DNA from: Setomelanomma holmii
Lineage: Eukaryota > Ascomycota > Dothideomycetes > Pleosporales > Phaeosphaeriaceae
Length of the DNA stretch: 64,000 bases
Reading direction: 5' to 3'
NCBI GenBank assembly: GCA_010015745.1
Contig: ML978249.1
Span: forward strand, 62,001-126,000
This document shows positions 45,371 to 56,661 of the stretch, piece after piece (within the stretch, counting starts at the first letter, position 1; every line of letters begins with the position of its first letter). The notes under the pieces are model-generated. The model saw nothing but the letters and a program-made list of their open reading frames with translations. It was not told where the DNA came from and searched no databases. The position numbers and the translations under genes are program-made.

Positions 45371-46647
45371 TCAGCTTCGCCGGCGTCTGGTTCTGCGCGT
45401 GGTTTCTTTCATGATCTGCAAGATCTGATGTTCATCGTCTTCGGGTTCCTTCTTGATGCGCTTGCGCTTGACCGTCTCTTTCTTGACGACGTTCTCAACC
45501 ACCGTCTCATCGCCCTCCTTCTTGACAACCACCTCTTCTTCCTTGATCTCGGTCTTGGCTACCACACGCTCGGAGAACGCTTTCAGATCAGCAGTGAACA
45601 GGACAGAGTGCGCCCATCCAGCTTCTTTGCCCCAGAGCTTGCGGAAGAGGTTCCCGATAGCCACATAGGTCGCGGCGGTCAGGCTACTGTGCTTCCCTTT
45701 CCCGAATCTGTAGTCGCGCTGTGCGATCTGCCAAACGTGCGTATCGACAGGTACCGCCTCGGACCAGCCGAGGCCGAACAGACAGACACAATCTGCAACC
45801 TTGGACCCAACTCCGTGCAGAGCTAGAAGCTCTTCATGTGCTGTTCGGTAGCCTTCTCGACCACCTTCTAGCAGTTCTCCGGCGGACTGGGTCTCCACAC
45901 CAAACTGTGGGCACTCTGGGTTGCTGAGTTGTTCCAGCCACTTCAGCCCCTTCTCTTGAGACACCATTCGTGCTGTCTTCGCAATGTACTTTGCTCTGTA
46001 TCCAAATCCCAACTTCATCAGATGTGCCTCCACGTCTGGCCCAGAAAGTGCGTCCGGTGTTGGGAAGTCGTGGTAGGGTATGTCGTCAATGTGCGCGACA
46101 AGTGGCCCATAGTGCAGGCAGAGATTGTGTACCATGCCTGATATGCGACTGATGTTGTTGTTACTGCTGCATATGAAGCCTATCAGCGCCTCCCAAGCAT
46201 CCTGCCGCAGTATCCTGATCCCAGTGAACTTTGGCGCTCTCTTCTTGAAGTTCGCGTCTGAAGCGGCCCATTGCTCGTACAGCTGGCCGAGGTTCGGCTC
46301 GAGGTTGAAGTAGTGCGTAATCAAAGCTAGGGTGTCGTCGTCTTCGGCAGCGACTGATGGCGCATTTGAAGGCGGCGGTGTTGGAAGTTTGGTGACAGGA
46401 GATGGATGTATAGCGCGATAGTGTAGTGCTTCAGCGTCTTGTTTCAAGGAGAGTATACGACCATGGAGAGCCATAGACCACTCGTCTTCAGCAGACTTGC
46501 GCCATCTGGTGGCGAGTTAGAGTGGATTGTAGCTAACATATATGCGAGAACTCACCGAAATGATTGTCCACAACGTAAGGTCGTGTTTATGCATAGTTCT
46601 GTGAGGCTGGTCGGCAGCTTGTGCCATTCTGCAGCTCGTAGTGCCAT
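45371..46647 (-). CDS. ogg1: 8-oxoguanine DNA glycosylase OGG1
   Basis: Two exons on the minus strand, 46556-46647 and 45371-46505, with a 49-base intron (gtgagt...cag). The frame closes to 408 residues. It excises 8-oxoguanine opposite cytosine and has AP-lyase activity (base excision repair; nucleus and mitochondria). The N-terminal text LCINTTLRCGQSFRW spans the splice and is the family hallmark. The helix-hairpin-helix/GPD motif is HGVGSKVADCVCLFGLGW, with the catalytic Lys (about residue 264), then VPVDTHVW with the catalytic Asp (about 282). The C-terminal tail is very basic and Glu/Lys-rich (KRKRIKKEPEDD, RRTRRRRS), a likely nuclear signal. The frame is open upstream to an ATG at 46800, which would add 51 Ser/Arg-containing residues; an N-terminally extended (mitochondrial) form is possible. 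Confidence 0.95.
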
Positions 46648-46968
46648 CTCGTGTATAAGTGCGGGTAAAATCGAGCGCAATGGTCGAAGGGAATGCTCGC
46701 TCCCCTGGTCTAGTCCCGTCGCGCCAAGGCGCGTTTTGGAGGCACGGACTTTGCAGCAACCACTTTTGCTCGCCGGGCCAGCAACCTCACCACCAGCCAT
46801 AGCATCGCGTCCTAGTGCTCGGACAGCGGCTGACTACTCAACTATCATCGCTCCTTGACCAGCGCCTGCTAATCGCAGCTCATTGCATATCTTGTGCCAT
46901 TGCGAACACTTCGTGCGGCGGTATTTCCTGCACAGCGCGACACAGCTTCGGTACAGCACTCGCTCGCC
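46648..46968. promoter_or_regulatory. Shared divergent promoter of ogg1 and U2AF65
   Basis: 321 bases separate the two ATGs, which face away from each other. The transcription start sites are not visible. No TATA box is obvious on either side. The region is moderately GC-rich, as is usual for housekeeping pairs. Confidence 0.65.
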
Positions 46969-48928
46969 ATGAACGGCGACAGCTATACTTCTCGAGGTAA
47001 GCGACTGGGCTCAGTACACGTACTGACTGGTGTGCAGTTCCCCAAGATGTATTGAGACTAACATAAGCAGACGGCGGCAGGTCCAGCGGGTCGAGGAACT
47101 ACGTGAGTGCACGCAAAGACGGCGACACGGAGCGCAGACTAACCAGCCAGTCCTCGAGAGACGACCGCCGAGGAGGCGACGATGACAGGCGCCGCCGCCG
47201 CTCGCGCTCTCCACGCCACGGAGGAGGAGGAGGAGGAGGAGGAGGAGGTCGTCGCGATTACGAGGTCGACACTTACTCCTCCAGCCGCGACTATCGGGCG
47301 CGCGAGCGCGAAGACAAGTACGCTCGCGGCGACAGAGACGACCGCCGTGGCGCAGGCGGAGACCGTGGCGACCGCAGCTGGGGCGACTCATATTCGAGGC
47401 GCGACCGCCCTCGAGGAGACCGCGACCGCGACGACAACCGCGGCTACAATCGTCGAGACCGGGGCGACAGGGACCGAGGCGGCCGAGACGGCGGAGGGTA
47501 TGGCGATGATCGCAGGCGAGGTGGACGAGATGGCGGCTTTGGAGGCGGACGCGACCGGGGACGTCAGCAGAAGGAGGAGTCGCCGCTCCCTCACAAGGCG
47601 CGCGAACCCACCCCAGACCTCACTCCATTTGTGAACATCCAGAAGCGCCAGCGCCGTATGACGCAGTGGGACATCAAGCCTGCCGGCTACGAGAACATCA
47701 CCGCTGAGCAGGCCAAGCTGTCGGGCATGTTCCCGCTGCCTGGAGCTCCTCGCGCCGCCCCCATGGACCCCTCGAAGCTGGCTGCCTTTATGAGCCCATC
47801 GGCTGGCACTGCAACCGCCGCTGCCCTTGCGCCGGGCGCCTCGAAGCAGTCGAAGCGTCTCTACGTCCACAACCTGCCATCTGGTGTCACCAATGAGGAG
47901 CTTGTCGAGTTCTTCAATCTCCAGCTCAATGGCTTGAACGTTGTGTCCGGCCGCGATCCGTGCTTGTCTGCCAACATTGCGTCCAGCAAGGAGTACGCAG
48001 CTCTCGAGTTCAAGGCGCCCGAGGATGCTACTGTCGCCCTGGCTATGAGTGGTATCCAAATGCGCGATGACGCTGGAGGCCCAGATCGATCTGGGCTGTC
48101 CATCCGCCGGCCCAAGGATTACATCACTCCTCAGCAAGAAGAGAACGCCTACCTTGGAGAGGAGGTATCGAGTGTGGTCAAGGACAGCCCGAACAAGCTC
48201 AGCATCGTCAACATTCCCACGTTTATCGAGGAAGAACAGCTTCGTGAGCTCGTCGAGACTATGGGCAAGCTCGCCGCATTTGTCTTGGTCAAGGACACCT
48301 CTACGGACCAGCATCGCGTAAGTCACATGGAGATCAAGCCAGATGACACAGCACTAACTTTGATGCAGGGCATCGCTTTTGTGGAATACGCAAACTCCAA
48401 CTCGGAATTTATCGATCAGGTCATTGAAGGCCTCAATTCCATCGAGCTTGGTGACGTCCTTCTCAAGGTGTCTCGCGCAACCGTGGGTGTCCAGCAGACT
48501 GCCGGTCTTGATGGTGGAGTTGGTGCCATTTCCATGCTTGCCAGCGCCACCGCCGCCGAGGACCAGGAGCACAGCCGCGTTATTTGTCTCATGAACATGG
48601 TCACCTCGGACGAGCTGATCAACGATGAGGAGTACGATGGTATGTACAAACTTACTTGTAGTTCGCTAGCACAGCTTCTAACGTGGTCACAGAAATCAAA
48701 GAAGACATCGAAGAAGAATGCCAGAAGTACGGCCCCATCATCGAGACCAAGATCCCTCGCCCAGCTGGTGCACGTTCCAGCCTCGGTGTCGGGAAGATCT
48801 ACATTAAGTACCAGGACACTGAGTCGGCACAGCGCGCTATTAAGGCGCTTGCTGGTCGCCAATTCTCACGGAGAACAGTTGTCGCTACTCAGTTCTCTGA
48901 GGAGGGCTTCGATGTCGATGCATGGTAG
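46969..48928 (+). CDS. Splicing factor U2AF large subunit (U2AF65)
   Basis: Four exons: 46969-46996 (only 28 bases), 47071-48317, 48369-48639 and 48693-48928. The introns are 74, 51 and 53 bases. The frame closes to 593 residues. U2AF65 binds the polypyrimidine tract and recruits U2 snRNP to the 3' splice site. The N-terminal about 170 residues are Arg/Asp/Gly-rich (RS/RD-like). Then comes a linker with RRMTQWDIKPAGYENITAEQ, matching the U2AF65 segment that precedes the RRMs; RRM1 from KRLYVHNLPSGVTNEELVEFF (about 272); RRM2 from KLSIVNIPTFIEEEQLRE (about 384); and a C-terminal UHM-type RRM (SRVICLMNMVTSDEL ... KIYIKYQDTESAQRAIKAL). It ends FDVDAW. Nuclear. It shares a promoter with ogg1. Confidence 0.94.
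47220..47246 (+). repeat. (GGA)9 microsatellite in the U2AF65 coding region
   Basis: Nine perfect GGA triplets encode a Gly run inside the Arg/Gly-rich N-terminal domain. Length changes would keep the frame. Confidence 0.9.
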
Positions 48929-49239
48929 TTGCTTGAGCATTTCATTTTGTGTTAACGAGCAGGGCCAATATTGACAGCCTTTTGGGCCGGAGCCGACTTT
49001 GTACAATAATTTGATTGCAGGGAACGGGAAAAGGAGCGAGAATCTGCGCGAGGTTCAGCGCCTGCATGTGCACATGCCTTTGGGTAGGGAAAGCATAACT
49101 TTAAGCTGTGCTCTTTCGCCGCGCTAGCTAGATCATTCATACACAATTTTAGCATCACCACGACACTCTCATCCAATGGCCTCGCTTCGTAGGGCCATAC
49201 AATGCAAGGCATCTTGCACGGCGTGACGGGTATCCGCCA
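48929..49239. other. Convergent intergenic region
   Basis: 3' flanks of U2AF65 and the P450. No ORF or repeat seen. Confidence 0.55.
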
Positions 49240-51269
49240 TCACCGCGGCACCGTCCTCAACCTCACCTCCTCCCCCCTCCGAACATGCAACAACAACGGC
49301 TCCGCAACCGAATCCCTCAGCACTCCCCACATCCTCTCTCTTCCCTGCACTGTATCACGAACTAAGTCGACCCTAATGCTCTTCAATACACTACCCAAGA
49401 CAGCGCAGAATTCAACTTGGCTGAACTTCATCCCTGGGCAGATCCGCGGCCCGGAACCCCAGGCGAAGAAGGCACTTGAAAGGGAGGGGTAGTGGAGGGT
49501 TTCTTCTTCTTGGGTGTGGGTGATCCAGCGCTTTGGATTAAAGGACTTGGGTGAAGTGAAGTGCGATGCGGATGCGTGGCATGCCCAGGAGTTGAGCATG
49601 ATTTGTGTGCTGCCGGGGAGGTTTATAGACGATGAACTCGAGGTTGAGATTGGGAGGATGTATGGTGTGTTTGGAGTTGAGGAGGAGCGTGGGAGAGGCG
49701 GCGAGGGGCCGAAGAGGCGCAGGGTTTCGTACTGGTGTTTGTTAGTACTCGGCATATGGAGGATACGCGGCATTGCTACATGGAGGCAAGTGGATATGCA
49801 GAGATTGAAGAAGATGTCGTACCATGACTGCCATGACCCGTTTGAGCTTGGGAAACGTTTTGGCGTAGTCTGCACTTTCCGAGGAGAATACTTGTCCAAC
49901 CTCCTCAGCGACCCAGTCTTGAATCTGAGGATGGAGAGCGAGTAAAGCAAGTGCGTAGGATAACGTGATGGATGTCGATTCCAAACCGCCAGCGGTAAAG
50001 ATGAATATATTGCCTCGCAGCTCAATATCCGAGAGTCGTGATTTTTCGTCACCGTCTGCTTTATTCGCTTTGATCAGAGTGCCGATTAGATTCAGCCTAC
50101 CGTCCTCGCATTGGGTAGGTTTTGCTCGTTCTCGAGAGACTGTTTCGTCCATGTATTGTCTGAACTCTGACATTGCGAGTAGAAGCTGCTTGACTTTCGC
50201 AGGAAAGAGCAAGCGAAATCCAGATATGTTTAGCCATGACATGATGCCCTCAAGTGCGGGCGAGATTGACGTGCTCATCACGGTCACCAGCGCCTCGCGG
50301 AGACTGAGCGTATGACCATCCGTGGGCTTGTTGACTTGGTGGTTCTCGAATGCGACTGCTGATATAACGTTGAGAGCTAGTGTGCTTGTGTCGTTGATCA
50401 TAGTATTAGTAAAGTCACTTGAGAGGGATAGCCATTGCGCAATTAAAGACTTAGATTGCTGAAGGGCGTGGGTCCAGACAGTGGAAGAGGCGCGTTCGGC
50501 AAAGCAAGGAGCTGTAAGTTTGCGGTGGCGAGTCCAGTCATCACCGTTGGACTGAGAGATGTCAGTCAACGTCTTTGAAGAATGTCTGGTGTGGTATCGG
50601 AAGGCTCGAGATTAGACGTACCGTGTCTACATTTTGTCCAAATGTTCCGAGTAATTCTAGTTACACGTCAGCTCTCGATCACTGCCTTGGCATCTTTTAC
50701 TGCGCACCATTGACGTTATCAGGCTTCACAAAGTCCCTCCACTTCTTCAACACGTGCTCAATCGTCTTCGGGTCGCTCGTACACAGCACATTCAGTCCAG
50801 GCGAGACTACAATGAAGCTTAAACCCAACTCTTGATGCAATTTGTTTTCGTCATGCCATGCGCAGGTCCAGTCAATGGCTCTGAACCACTGGAAGTATTC
50901 GAGGGTTGGCCGAAGACGCGATGCCAACAGCTGCCATTGAAAGGTGTAGGGAGTGACTGGGCTGACAATAATGCAAAGACCAGCTCTTCGCGCCAGTACG
51001 TAGTTTCGAAGAAGTGAATAAATGGGATGCAATACGCAGCAGAAAATGACGAGTATAACAACGGCATTTGACTCGTCAAGTAGTCGTATTAGGCGTTGAA
51101 CGAGATATCGTGTGTGGTGAACGAGCTCCATTGAAGGTATCTTGCGCAATCTGTCCAAGTACTTCGAGTCCATATGGTTCATCCAAGTCGGAATGCGATC
51201 GAAGTTGGATTCAGTGCCGGACGAGGTTATGTTGTGATTGGAGACACGCCCAAGAGCGCGGGGCACCAT
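49240..51269 (-). CDS. Cytochrome P450 monooxygenase
   Basis: Four exons on the minus strand: 50708-51269, 50622-50656 (35 bases), 49823-50551 and 49240-49731. The introns are 51, 70 and 91 bases. The frame closes to 605 residues from the first ATG. Later ATGs (MNHMDSKYL at about 51182, MDSKYL at about 51173) would give about 575, nearer the usual fungal size. There is an N-terminal membrane anchor (AVVILVIFCCVLHPIYSLL). Motifs: helix C WTRHRKL; I-helix FTAGGLESTSITLSYALAL; K-helix YETLRLFG (ExxR), which is restored exactly by the last intron; and the heme loop FFAWGSGPRICPGMKFSQVE with the Cys ligand. It is bound to the endoplasmic reticulum and needs a P450 reductase. Substrate unknown; no adjacent biosynthetic core gene. 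Confidence 0.92.
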
Positions 51270-51493
51270 GCAGGTGCTGAATTTGGAAAGTGCGAATCAG
51301 ACGCATCTTGAAGCGAGGACCCGTACTTGCCGCAATACATTGCGCAGGATAGGAAATCTCTAATGAAAAAGCAAAATGCGGGTGGCCGACCAATTTGGCG
51401 ATGATCGTGCTGCTGTTCATACTCCACTAGTGTGCAAGTATACTTTCGCACTACACGTTACTCGCGAAAGAGTCCTACAATCCCTTTAACAAG

Positions 51494-52097
51494 ATGTCCT
51501 CCTCCACTCTCAACACAATTGCCATATTCACCACCGCTCCACTCTGCACCTACATCGTCGCCGGGCCAGATCCTTGGCATGTCGATATCTACTGGGCAAC
51601 AATGCTGAAAACCTACACAGCAATCCTCTGCGATGTAGACTTCCAGAACCTTCAAGCAAAGAACGAGTCACACTTTATGCGTTTTGTTCTACGGCGTGGA
51701 GGCCGTTGTGGGGCTGTCGGACGTGTTCATGATCGTACATAGCGATCGGGATAGGTTGCAGTCACCGAGACAGCGGTTTCGGGACGGGAAGTTGAGAGGG
51801 AGACGGAGAGTGGAGAGAGGCGATTTGGTGGATTTTCCGCGGGAGATCGCAGGGAATCATGGGAAGGGATTTGTGTGGTCTTTCAAAGAGGAGTTTCAGG
51901 TGCTGCGAAATTTTGGGGGCGACTTGACGTGCCTGCGTGCGGGCAAAAAGCCGATCGGCTCTGGTGAAAGACAGTTCGAAGTGACTTCTGCTCGCGTTTG
52001 CACCGAGCACGTGGACGTGGGCAATCACCCACCCCAGCCTCACACACCTTGGATCTATAACAACGCTGGGAAAGTTGCGACCTCACATCAACTTTGA
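51494..52097 (+). other. Two overlapping-frame ORFs, possibly one frameshifted gene
   Basis: An ATG at 51494 opens MSSSTLNTIAIFTTAP... to NESHFMR, after which the frame runs into a Gly/Arg by-product and stops at 51742. In the next frame, from about 51684, VLFYGVEAVVGLSDVFMIVH continues as a plausible hydrophobic segment followed by a basic stretch to 52097. The hand-over looks like a single-base indel near 51680 rather than an intron. I recognise no family, so the call is weak. Confidence 0.25.
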
Positions 52098-52144
52098 TCC
52101 TGCACCAAATTACTCAGATTCCAGTATCCGAGCCCTCTACCGCA

Positions 52145-52636
52145 ATGTCCCTTTCATGGCTCGATGGCATCGTTCGAACAACGCCTCCAAGTCTTGGCAC
52201 CGTCTGCTCAGCATGCTTCCTAGTTGGAGTATGCTCCCACGGATGTTCGACCAACTCTTCACTCCACTTCCTCAGCTTGTTGGCGACATCATACGTTGTC
52301 ATAGGCTACTTGATCTGGCGTTGGGCGACGCAAGAGGGCACTGATATCAGCATTTGTTGTTATCTGGCTTGCGGAGCTCTTGTCGCAATATCCGTGGTGG
52401 GATGGTTGGCGGCCAGGACACTTGAGCGCAAGTTTGCATCATGGGCCACGCGAGTGTGCGCTGCATATGCAGCTAGCAAAGCCTTTCGGCGGACAAAAGT
52501 TCCCAGACCAAGCCTGTTGACCGCGTTTGCAGTGGGCGCGATCGATGACGGGAGGAAACAGACTGAATGGGTAGCCGAGGAGACGGGGGATCTGATACCG
52601 GTTGAGGTGCTGAGTTGGAAGGACGTGAATGACTAG
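52145..52636 (+). CDS. Possible small membrane protein
   Basis: A 163-codon frame from the ATG at 52145 (MSLSWLDGIVRTTPP). It holds two to three hydrophobic stretches (LGTVCSACFLVGVCS, FLSLLATSYVVIGYLIW, ACGALVAISVVGWLAA) followed by a basic and then acidic C-terminus. No family recognised and no intron needed. It may be a real lineage-specific gene or chance; its amphipathic layout and ATG context are the only support. Confidence 0.35.
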   Translation: MSLSWLDGIVRTTPPSLGTVCSACFLVGVCSHGCSTNSSLHFLSLLATSYVVIGYLIWRWATQEGTDISICCYLACGALVAISVVGWLAARTLERKFASWATRVCAAYAASKAFRRTKVPRPSLLTAFAVGAIDDGRKQTEWVAEETGDLIPVEVLSWKDVND

Positions 52637-53243
52637 GGCCTCTTTCTCTGTGCACTGCCAGAAATCGAGAGATGAAGTCACATAACCACCGCCAAAGATG
52701 ATGTGCGAAACATGTCCGAAGATGCTCGGTCGTTCGGCGAAGTCTCTAGAAGTCGGTGTAGACTTTGCAGTGTATCCACAAGACGACAGGGATGATTCGA
52801 TCGATATGACGGCGTGTCAATATGCGGGAGCTAACGGGTATGCTACGGAGGGTCCTTCCTGCTTGTGGGTCGTGTCCACTTCTCGGCGAAGCGTGCTTGT
52901 ATTTCGCGGCCGATGCATAGATAACTTGGTTTGGGCGTTGCGTCCGCAGGGGCAGCCTCGAGATTATTGTATCCTTGCCTTATCTCGGCACTTCTACGGT
53001 GGTACACTTCTGCGCTTTTGGTGCTTTGAGATTAGTGAAGTATGTGGTGTGGATCAGTAAATCGGCGAAACATCGGCCAAGCAGCAAAGTTGTGATATTG
53101 CAACCCTGAAGCATTACGAATGCAAGATAGAGAAGAAGCTTAAGATAACTTTACTCCAGTCTCGGTAGCACCCATAAATCAACCTTCGTGTCGAAACCAT
53201 ACCTATCACACAGCTTTCCACATCTTCACCCTGAACATACAGC
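52637..53243. other. Intergenic, no supported gene
   Basis: Promoter region of the alcohol dehydrogenase. An ORF at 52698-53060 has no family pattern. The ADH leader just before 53244 is CA-rich and free of ATGs for about 70 bases. Confidence 0.5.
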
Positions 53244-54308
53244 ATGGGTCCAAGCGCAAACACCTCCGATTTCCAGGGCTGGGTCGCCCATGATCCCTCA
53301 GCCGCCGAGGGAAAGATGCAATGGGGATCTTACCAGCCCAAGGCCTTCGAAGAGACCGATGTCGAGATGGAGATCACGCACTGCGGTGTCTGCGGCAGTG
53401 ACATTCACACTCTTCGCTCGGGCTGGGGACCCTCAGACTACCCTCTCGTAGTCGGACACGAGATTATCGGAAAAGTCACAAAGGTTGGCAAGAACGTCAC
53501 TGACCTAAAGGTCGGCGATCGCGTCGGCGTTGGAGCTCAGAGCGAGTGCTGCGAGTCATGCAGACCATGCAAGATGCAGCAAGAGTCGAACTGCAACAAG
53601 ATGACCATGACCTACAACGGAAGGCACTCGAACGGCGACAAAGCGTACGGCGGCTACGCAAAGGTCTGGCGCGGCCCTGCATCTTTCGCGATTCCCATTC
53701 CTGAGGGTTTGCCATCGGAGTTCGCCGCACCTCTCATGTGTGGTGGTGTTACAGTCTACAACCCGCTTGTCTCGAACGGTGCCGGACCCGGAAAGCGCGT
53801 GGGTGTCGTTGGTGTTGGTGGCCTCGGTCACTTCGCCCTTCTCTTCGCCAAGGCACTCGGCTGCGACAAAGTCGTGGCCATCTCGCGGTCATCAAACAAG
53901 AAAGAAGACGCGATCAAGCTTGGGGCGGATGAGACCATCGCCACGGGTGAAGACCCTGACTGGATGACCAAGAACGCCAACTCCCTCGACCTCATTATCT
54001 CGACCATCTCTGGCTCTTTCTCGCTCGATCAGTATCTTCAGCTGCTTGATGTTAACGGAACCTTCGTCCAGCTGGGCGCCCCCGATGACCCATTGCCCAG
54101 CTTCTCTCCTCTCGGCTTGATCTTCAAGAACCTGAAGATTGCAGGAAGCTTGATCGGAACAAGGCAGCACATTCGTGACATGCTGGAATTGGCGAAAGAG
54201 ACGAACTTGCAAGCTTGGGTGCAAGTCAGGCCAATGCAGGAGGCCAACCAGGTGCTCCTGGACTTCGAGAAGGGACTCCCGAGATACCGATATGTGCTCA
54301 AGAACTAG
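53244..54308 (+). CDS. Zinc-dependent, NADP-type alcohol dehydrogenase (ADH6/CAD-like)
   Basis: Single exon of 354 residues. Medium-chain dehydrogenase of the cinnamyl/ADH6 group, cytosolic, which reduces aldehydes to alcohols with NADPH. Catalytic zinc: ITHCGVCGSDIHTL (Cys) and VVGHEIIGKV (His-Glu). Structural zinc: the Cys cluster SECCESCRPCKMQQESNC. Cofactor loop: VGVVGVGGLGHFALLFAKAL (GxGxxG), followed by ISRSSNKKEDAIKLGAD, where Ser-Arg-Ser after the beta-strand favours NADP. LMCGGVTVYNPL and LDLIISTISG match the family. The C-terminus is RYRYVLKN. Likely roles are detoxification of aldehydes or turnover of aromatic alcohols; no pathway context is visible. Confidence 0.94.
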   Translation: MGPSANTSDFQGWVAHDPSAAEGKMQWGSYQPKAFEETDVEMEITHCGVCGSDIHTLRSGWGPSDYPLVVGHEIIGKVTKVGKNVTDLKVGDRVGVGAQSECCESCRPCKMQQESNCNKMTMTYNGRHSNGDKAYGGYAKVWRGPASFAIPIPEGLPSEFAAPLMCGGVTVYNPLVSNGAGPGKRVGVVGVGGLGHFALLFAKALGCDKVVAISRSSNKKEDAIKLGADETIATGEDPDWMTKNANSLDLIISTISGSFSLDQYLQLLDVNGTFVQLGAPDDPLPSFSPLGLIFKNLKIAGSLIGTRQHIRDMLELAKETNLQAWVQVRPMQEANQVLLDFEKGLPRYRYVLKN

Positions 54309-56661
54309 AGTTGTCGTCGCGTAAGGTTAGAGCCATTGCTTTTTTAGATCGCAAGTTAGCGCACAGAGGATCAATGTAGATGGAGTAAGAACACTCGGCT
54401 CCCACCATGAAGTCTAAGAGAAGCGTCTCATGCGTGAAACGTTGTTTGTTGATTCCAGAGCATCATTGCCAACAGACCGTCCTCACATCAGCTGAAGGAA
54501 TAGCGAGTGATATCAGCCTCGGTCGAAGTCACTGTAGGTGGTAAGGACACACTAATTATGTAAGCTGCCCCACAATTGCCGTCAACTTCGGAGAAGACAG
54601 CCTGCTTCCATCGAGCACATGCATGCGTTGCTCGCGAGTGATCATGTGCGACGAGTACATCTCTGATCATACGCATCTGTCCATGTGTTCTTATGCTCCA
54701 CAAAGGACGAAGTTCAGCAGTCTTCAGGTCTCGATTCTCGACGCGACGCGTGGCGATATTGAGACCCACCGATCGCCACTCCAATGACGCTAGACTCATC
54801 AGCTTATCTCAATAAGTATTGTCCAACACATCGATTTCGACTACGATATCCTGAAGATATTCTCCGTTGCCATAAATGGAACACGAGTACCGCAGCCATG
54901 GAGTTGGAAGCGAGAGCCGCTCAGAAATAGCTCGAAATTTGTGTCTTTTGTTGAGAACATAGCTGAACGCTTGTGGCTGTGTCGACGTGACGCGAACGCT
55001 TGCAGGACTTGACTGGAATATCTATGTCGGTAACGCAACGGACAAGTAAGACGGTGCAGAAGTACGAGATGTTACGAGCTGTCTAGCTCCAAGAGGCTTA
55101 CGGCTAGGCCCGTCGGATCTGCGTATGACAAGCAAGCGGGGCCGAAAAGAGTAGAAATGAAGGGTGCGAAGGAAGCTGTCCAAATGCAGATTCGCAATAG
55201 CGTTTCGCTTGTGCATTAGAGGCTGAATGTGCGGGCTGAAGCCACGTGACGTGGCTCTGGCACAGCCTGCAGATGCCCCTTCACTCCACGCTTCCGCGGA
55301 ATGTGAAAATGGGACAGATTGCGACACACAAAGATCGGTATCTTGAGAAGTTCAACGCGGCAAAGACCGTCAAAAGCGCACGACGGATATCAACCGCAAC
55401 GGACCTTCGTTTTCACGTACACAGACCAGACTTGCAACCCTGGCAGCTACTCGTAGCCTCGCCAGTATTTTCGAAGGCTCTCATGCCATGTCGATGGAGT
55501 CCAGCCGAGACGGACTTTTCCTACTATTCTTCCGATGCACCTACCTTTCAATCGCTTTCGGTTTCGCAGCATTCACATTGCTGGGTTTCGCACGACTGGG
55601 AACGGCGATCGGCCTTGTTGCGACGATTATCGTGGCCGTCGGATCCGAGATTGCATTCGTGTATAAGAGGAGGGAAGAACAAGGCGGTCTCAAAGATATT
55701 CGGCATGTGGTATGAACGGCTGGATGGCATTGGAATGACAATACATGGACATTATCCTCGGAGTGCGACACATCTGGTGGCCATGCCACCGCGTCACACA
55801 TCAAAGCCGTCACATTGACCGTCTTACCAACGGCGTGGTTCTTCCGCCCCTTCTCCGACCTCCCAATCGACGTGCGAGTTCCAATGATACACCCACATGA
55901 TCTGAATGCATCAGTGTCACCGATATCGCATAATGCACTGATGACACACCCAGGACATGTCAGGAGCCTCATCCTCTCCCGTTCTCTGGCGTTCTGGGAT
56001 TCCAAACAGCGCAAAAGGCATGGGCGGGCCTGTTGGACATGAATGTGTCCCCAAAAGCTGTATGCGACAAATAGGAGGACGGAAGTGGCCATCGCTCGCG
56101 CGCCGTTCCACGGGAGACGGCCAGTAGTCACCCCCGCTAGAGCAAGCGCTCGGGCAAGGATCGGACTCGGTAACGGCATGGTCGTCGTAGGCTTGAAGTG
56201 GTGTATGAGATCAACCATGAGGTTCCAGGAAGCTACCCACAGTGGGCCTCTCACGCTTGGTCAGTAGGATTCCACATGAAGTTGTCTTCGAGCACTTATG
56301 TTCCGCCGCCAAATCGGAAAATCTCCTCCATGGCACTCAAGTCGGCCGATCAAGAATGTGCTGTAGCGAGCGCTGCTCTGTCCGATATCTAAAAGTGCTA
56401 GTGAAACGCGGGTTTGGCAGAAAGCAGGGTGATAGCATTGGCTAGGGAATCAAGTCTGCGGCATAGGTGGCGCGCTTGCTGCCTGTATGAGAGCGTAAGA
56501 GCGAGACAACACCCCACTGAAGAAGGTATAGTTGGGACGGAATTGGTAGGTAGTAATAACAGATGATGCTCAAATCAATGACACTCAACATAGTCCTCCA
56601 ATATCGCCAATACTACCTGCAAGAAGGAATTCTTGCGCTAAGATTTCTTTCGTGAACTCCC
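54309..56661. other. Gene-poor stretch with conflicting ORFs
   Basis: A long minus ORF (55541-56254) and several plus ORFs overlap one another. A plus frame from about 55714 to 56390 has coding-like text (LPFSGVLGFQTAQKAWAGLL, VPGSYPQWASHAWSVGFHM) but is cut by six stops, so an old, decayed membrane-protein gene following 55488-55715 is possible. Nothing here can be called a working gene. Confidence 0.35.
55488..55715 (+). CDS. Possible fragment of a membrane protein
   Basis: 75 codons from the ATG at 55488. The segment FGFAAFTLLGFARLGTAIGL and the following VATIIVAVGSEIAFVYKRRE read like two membrane helices with a basic end. The text breaks off at a stop, and similar-looking but stop-riddled text follows in another frame. 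Probably a relic. Confidence 0.25.
   Translation: MSMESSRDGLFLLFFRCTYLSIAFGFAAFTLLGFARLGTAIGLVATIIVAVGSEIAFVYKRREEQGGLKDIRHVV

Noticed and set aside
47388..48326. 312-codon minus ORF antisense to U2AF65
   Set aside because: Mirror of the Arg/Gly-rich and RRM coding sequence; no own features.
43738..54308. Secondary-metabolite cluster (SDR, P450, ADH)
   Set aside because: No core synthase, cluster regulator or transporter; OGG1 and U2AF65 lie between the oxidoreductases.
55541..56254. 237-codon minus ORF
   Set aside because: Overlaps coding-like text on the plus strand; Cys/Arg-rich by-product without a recognised domain.
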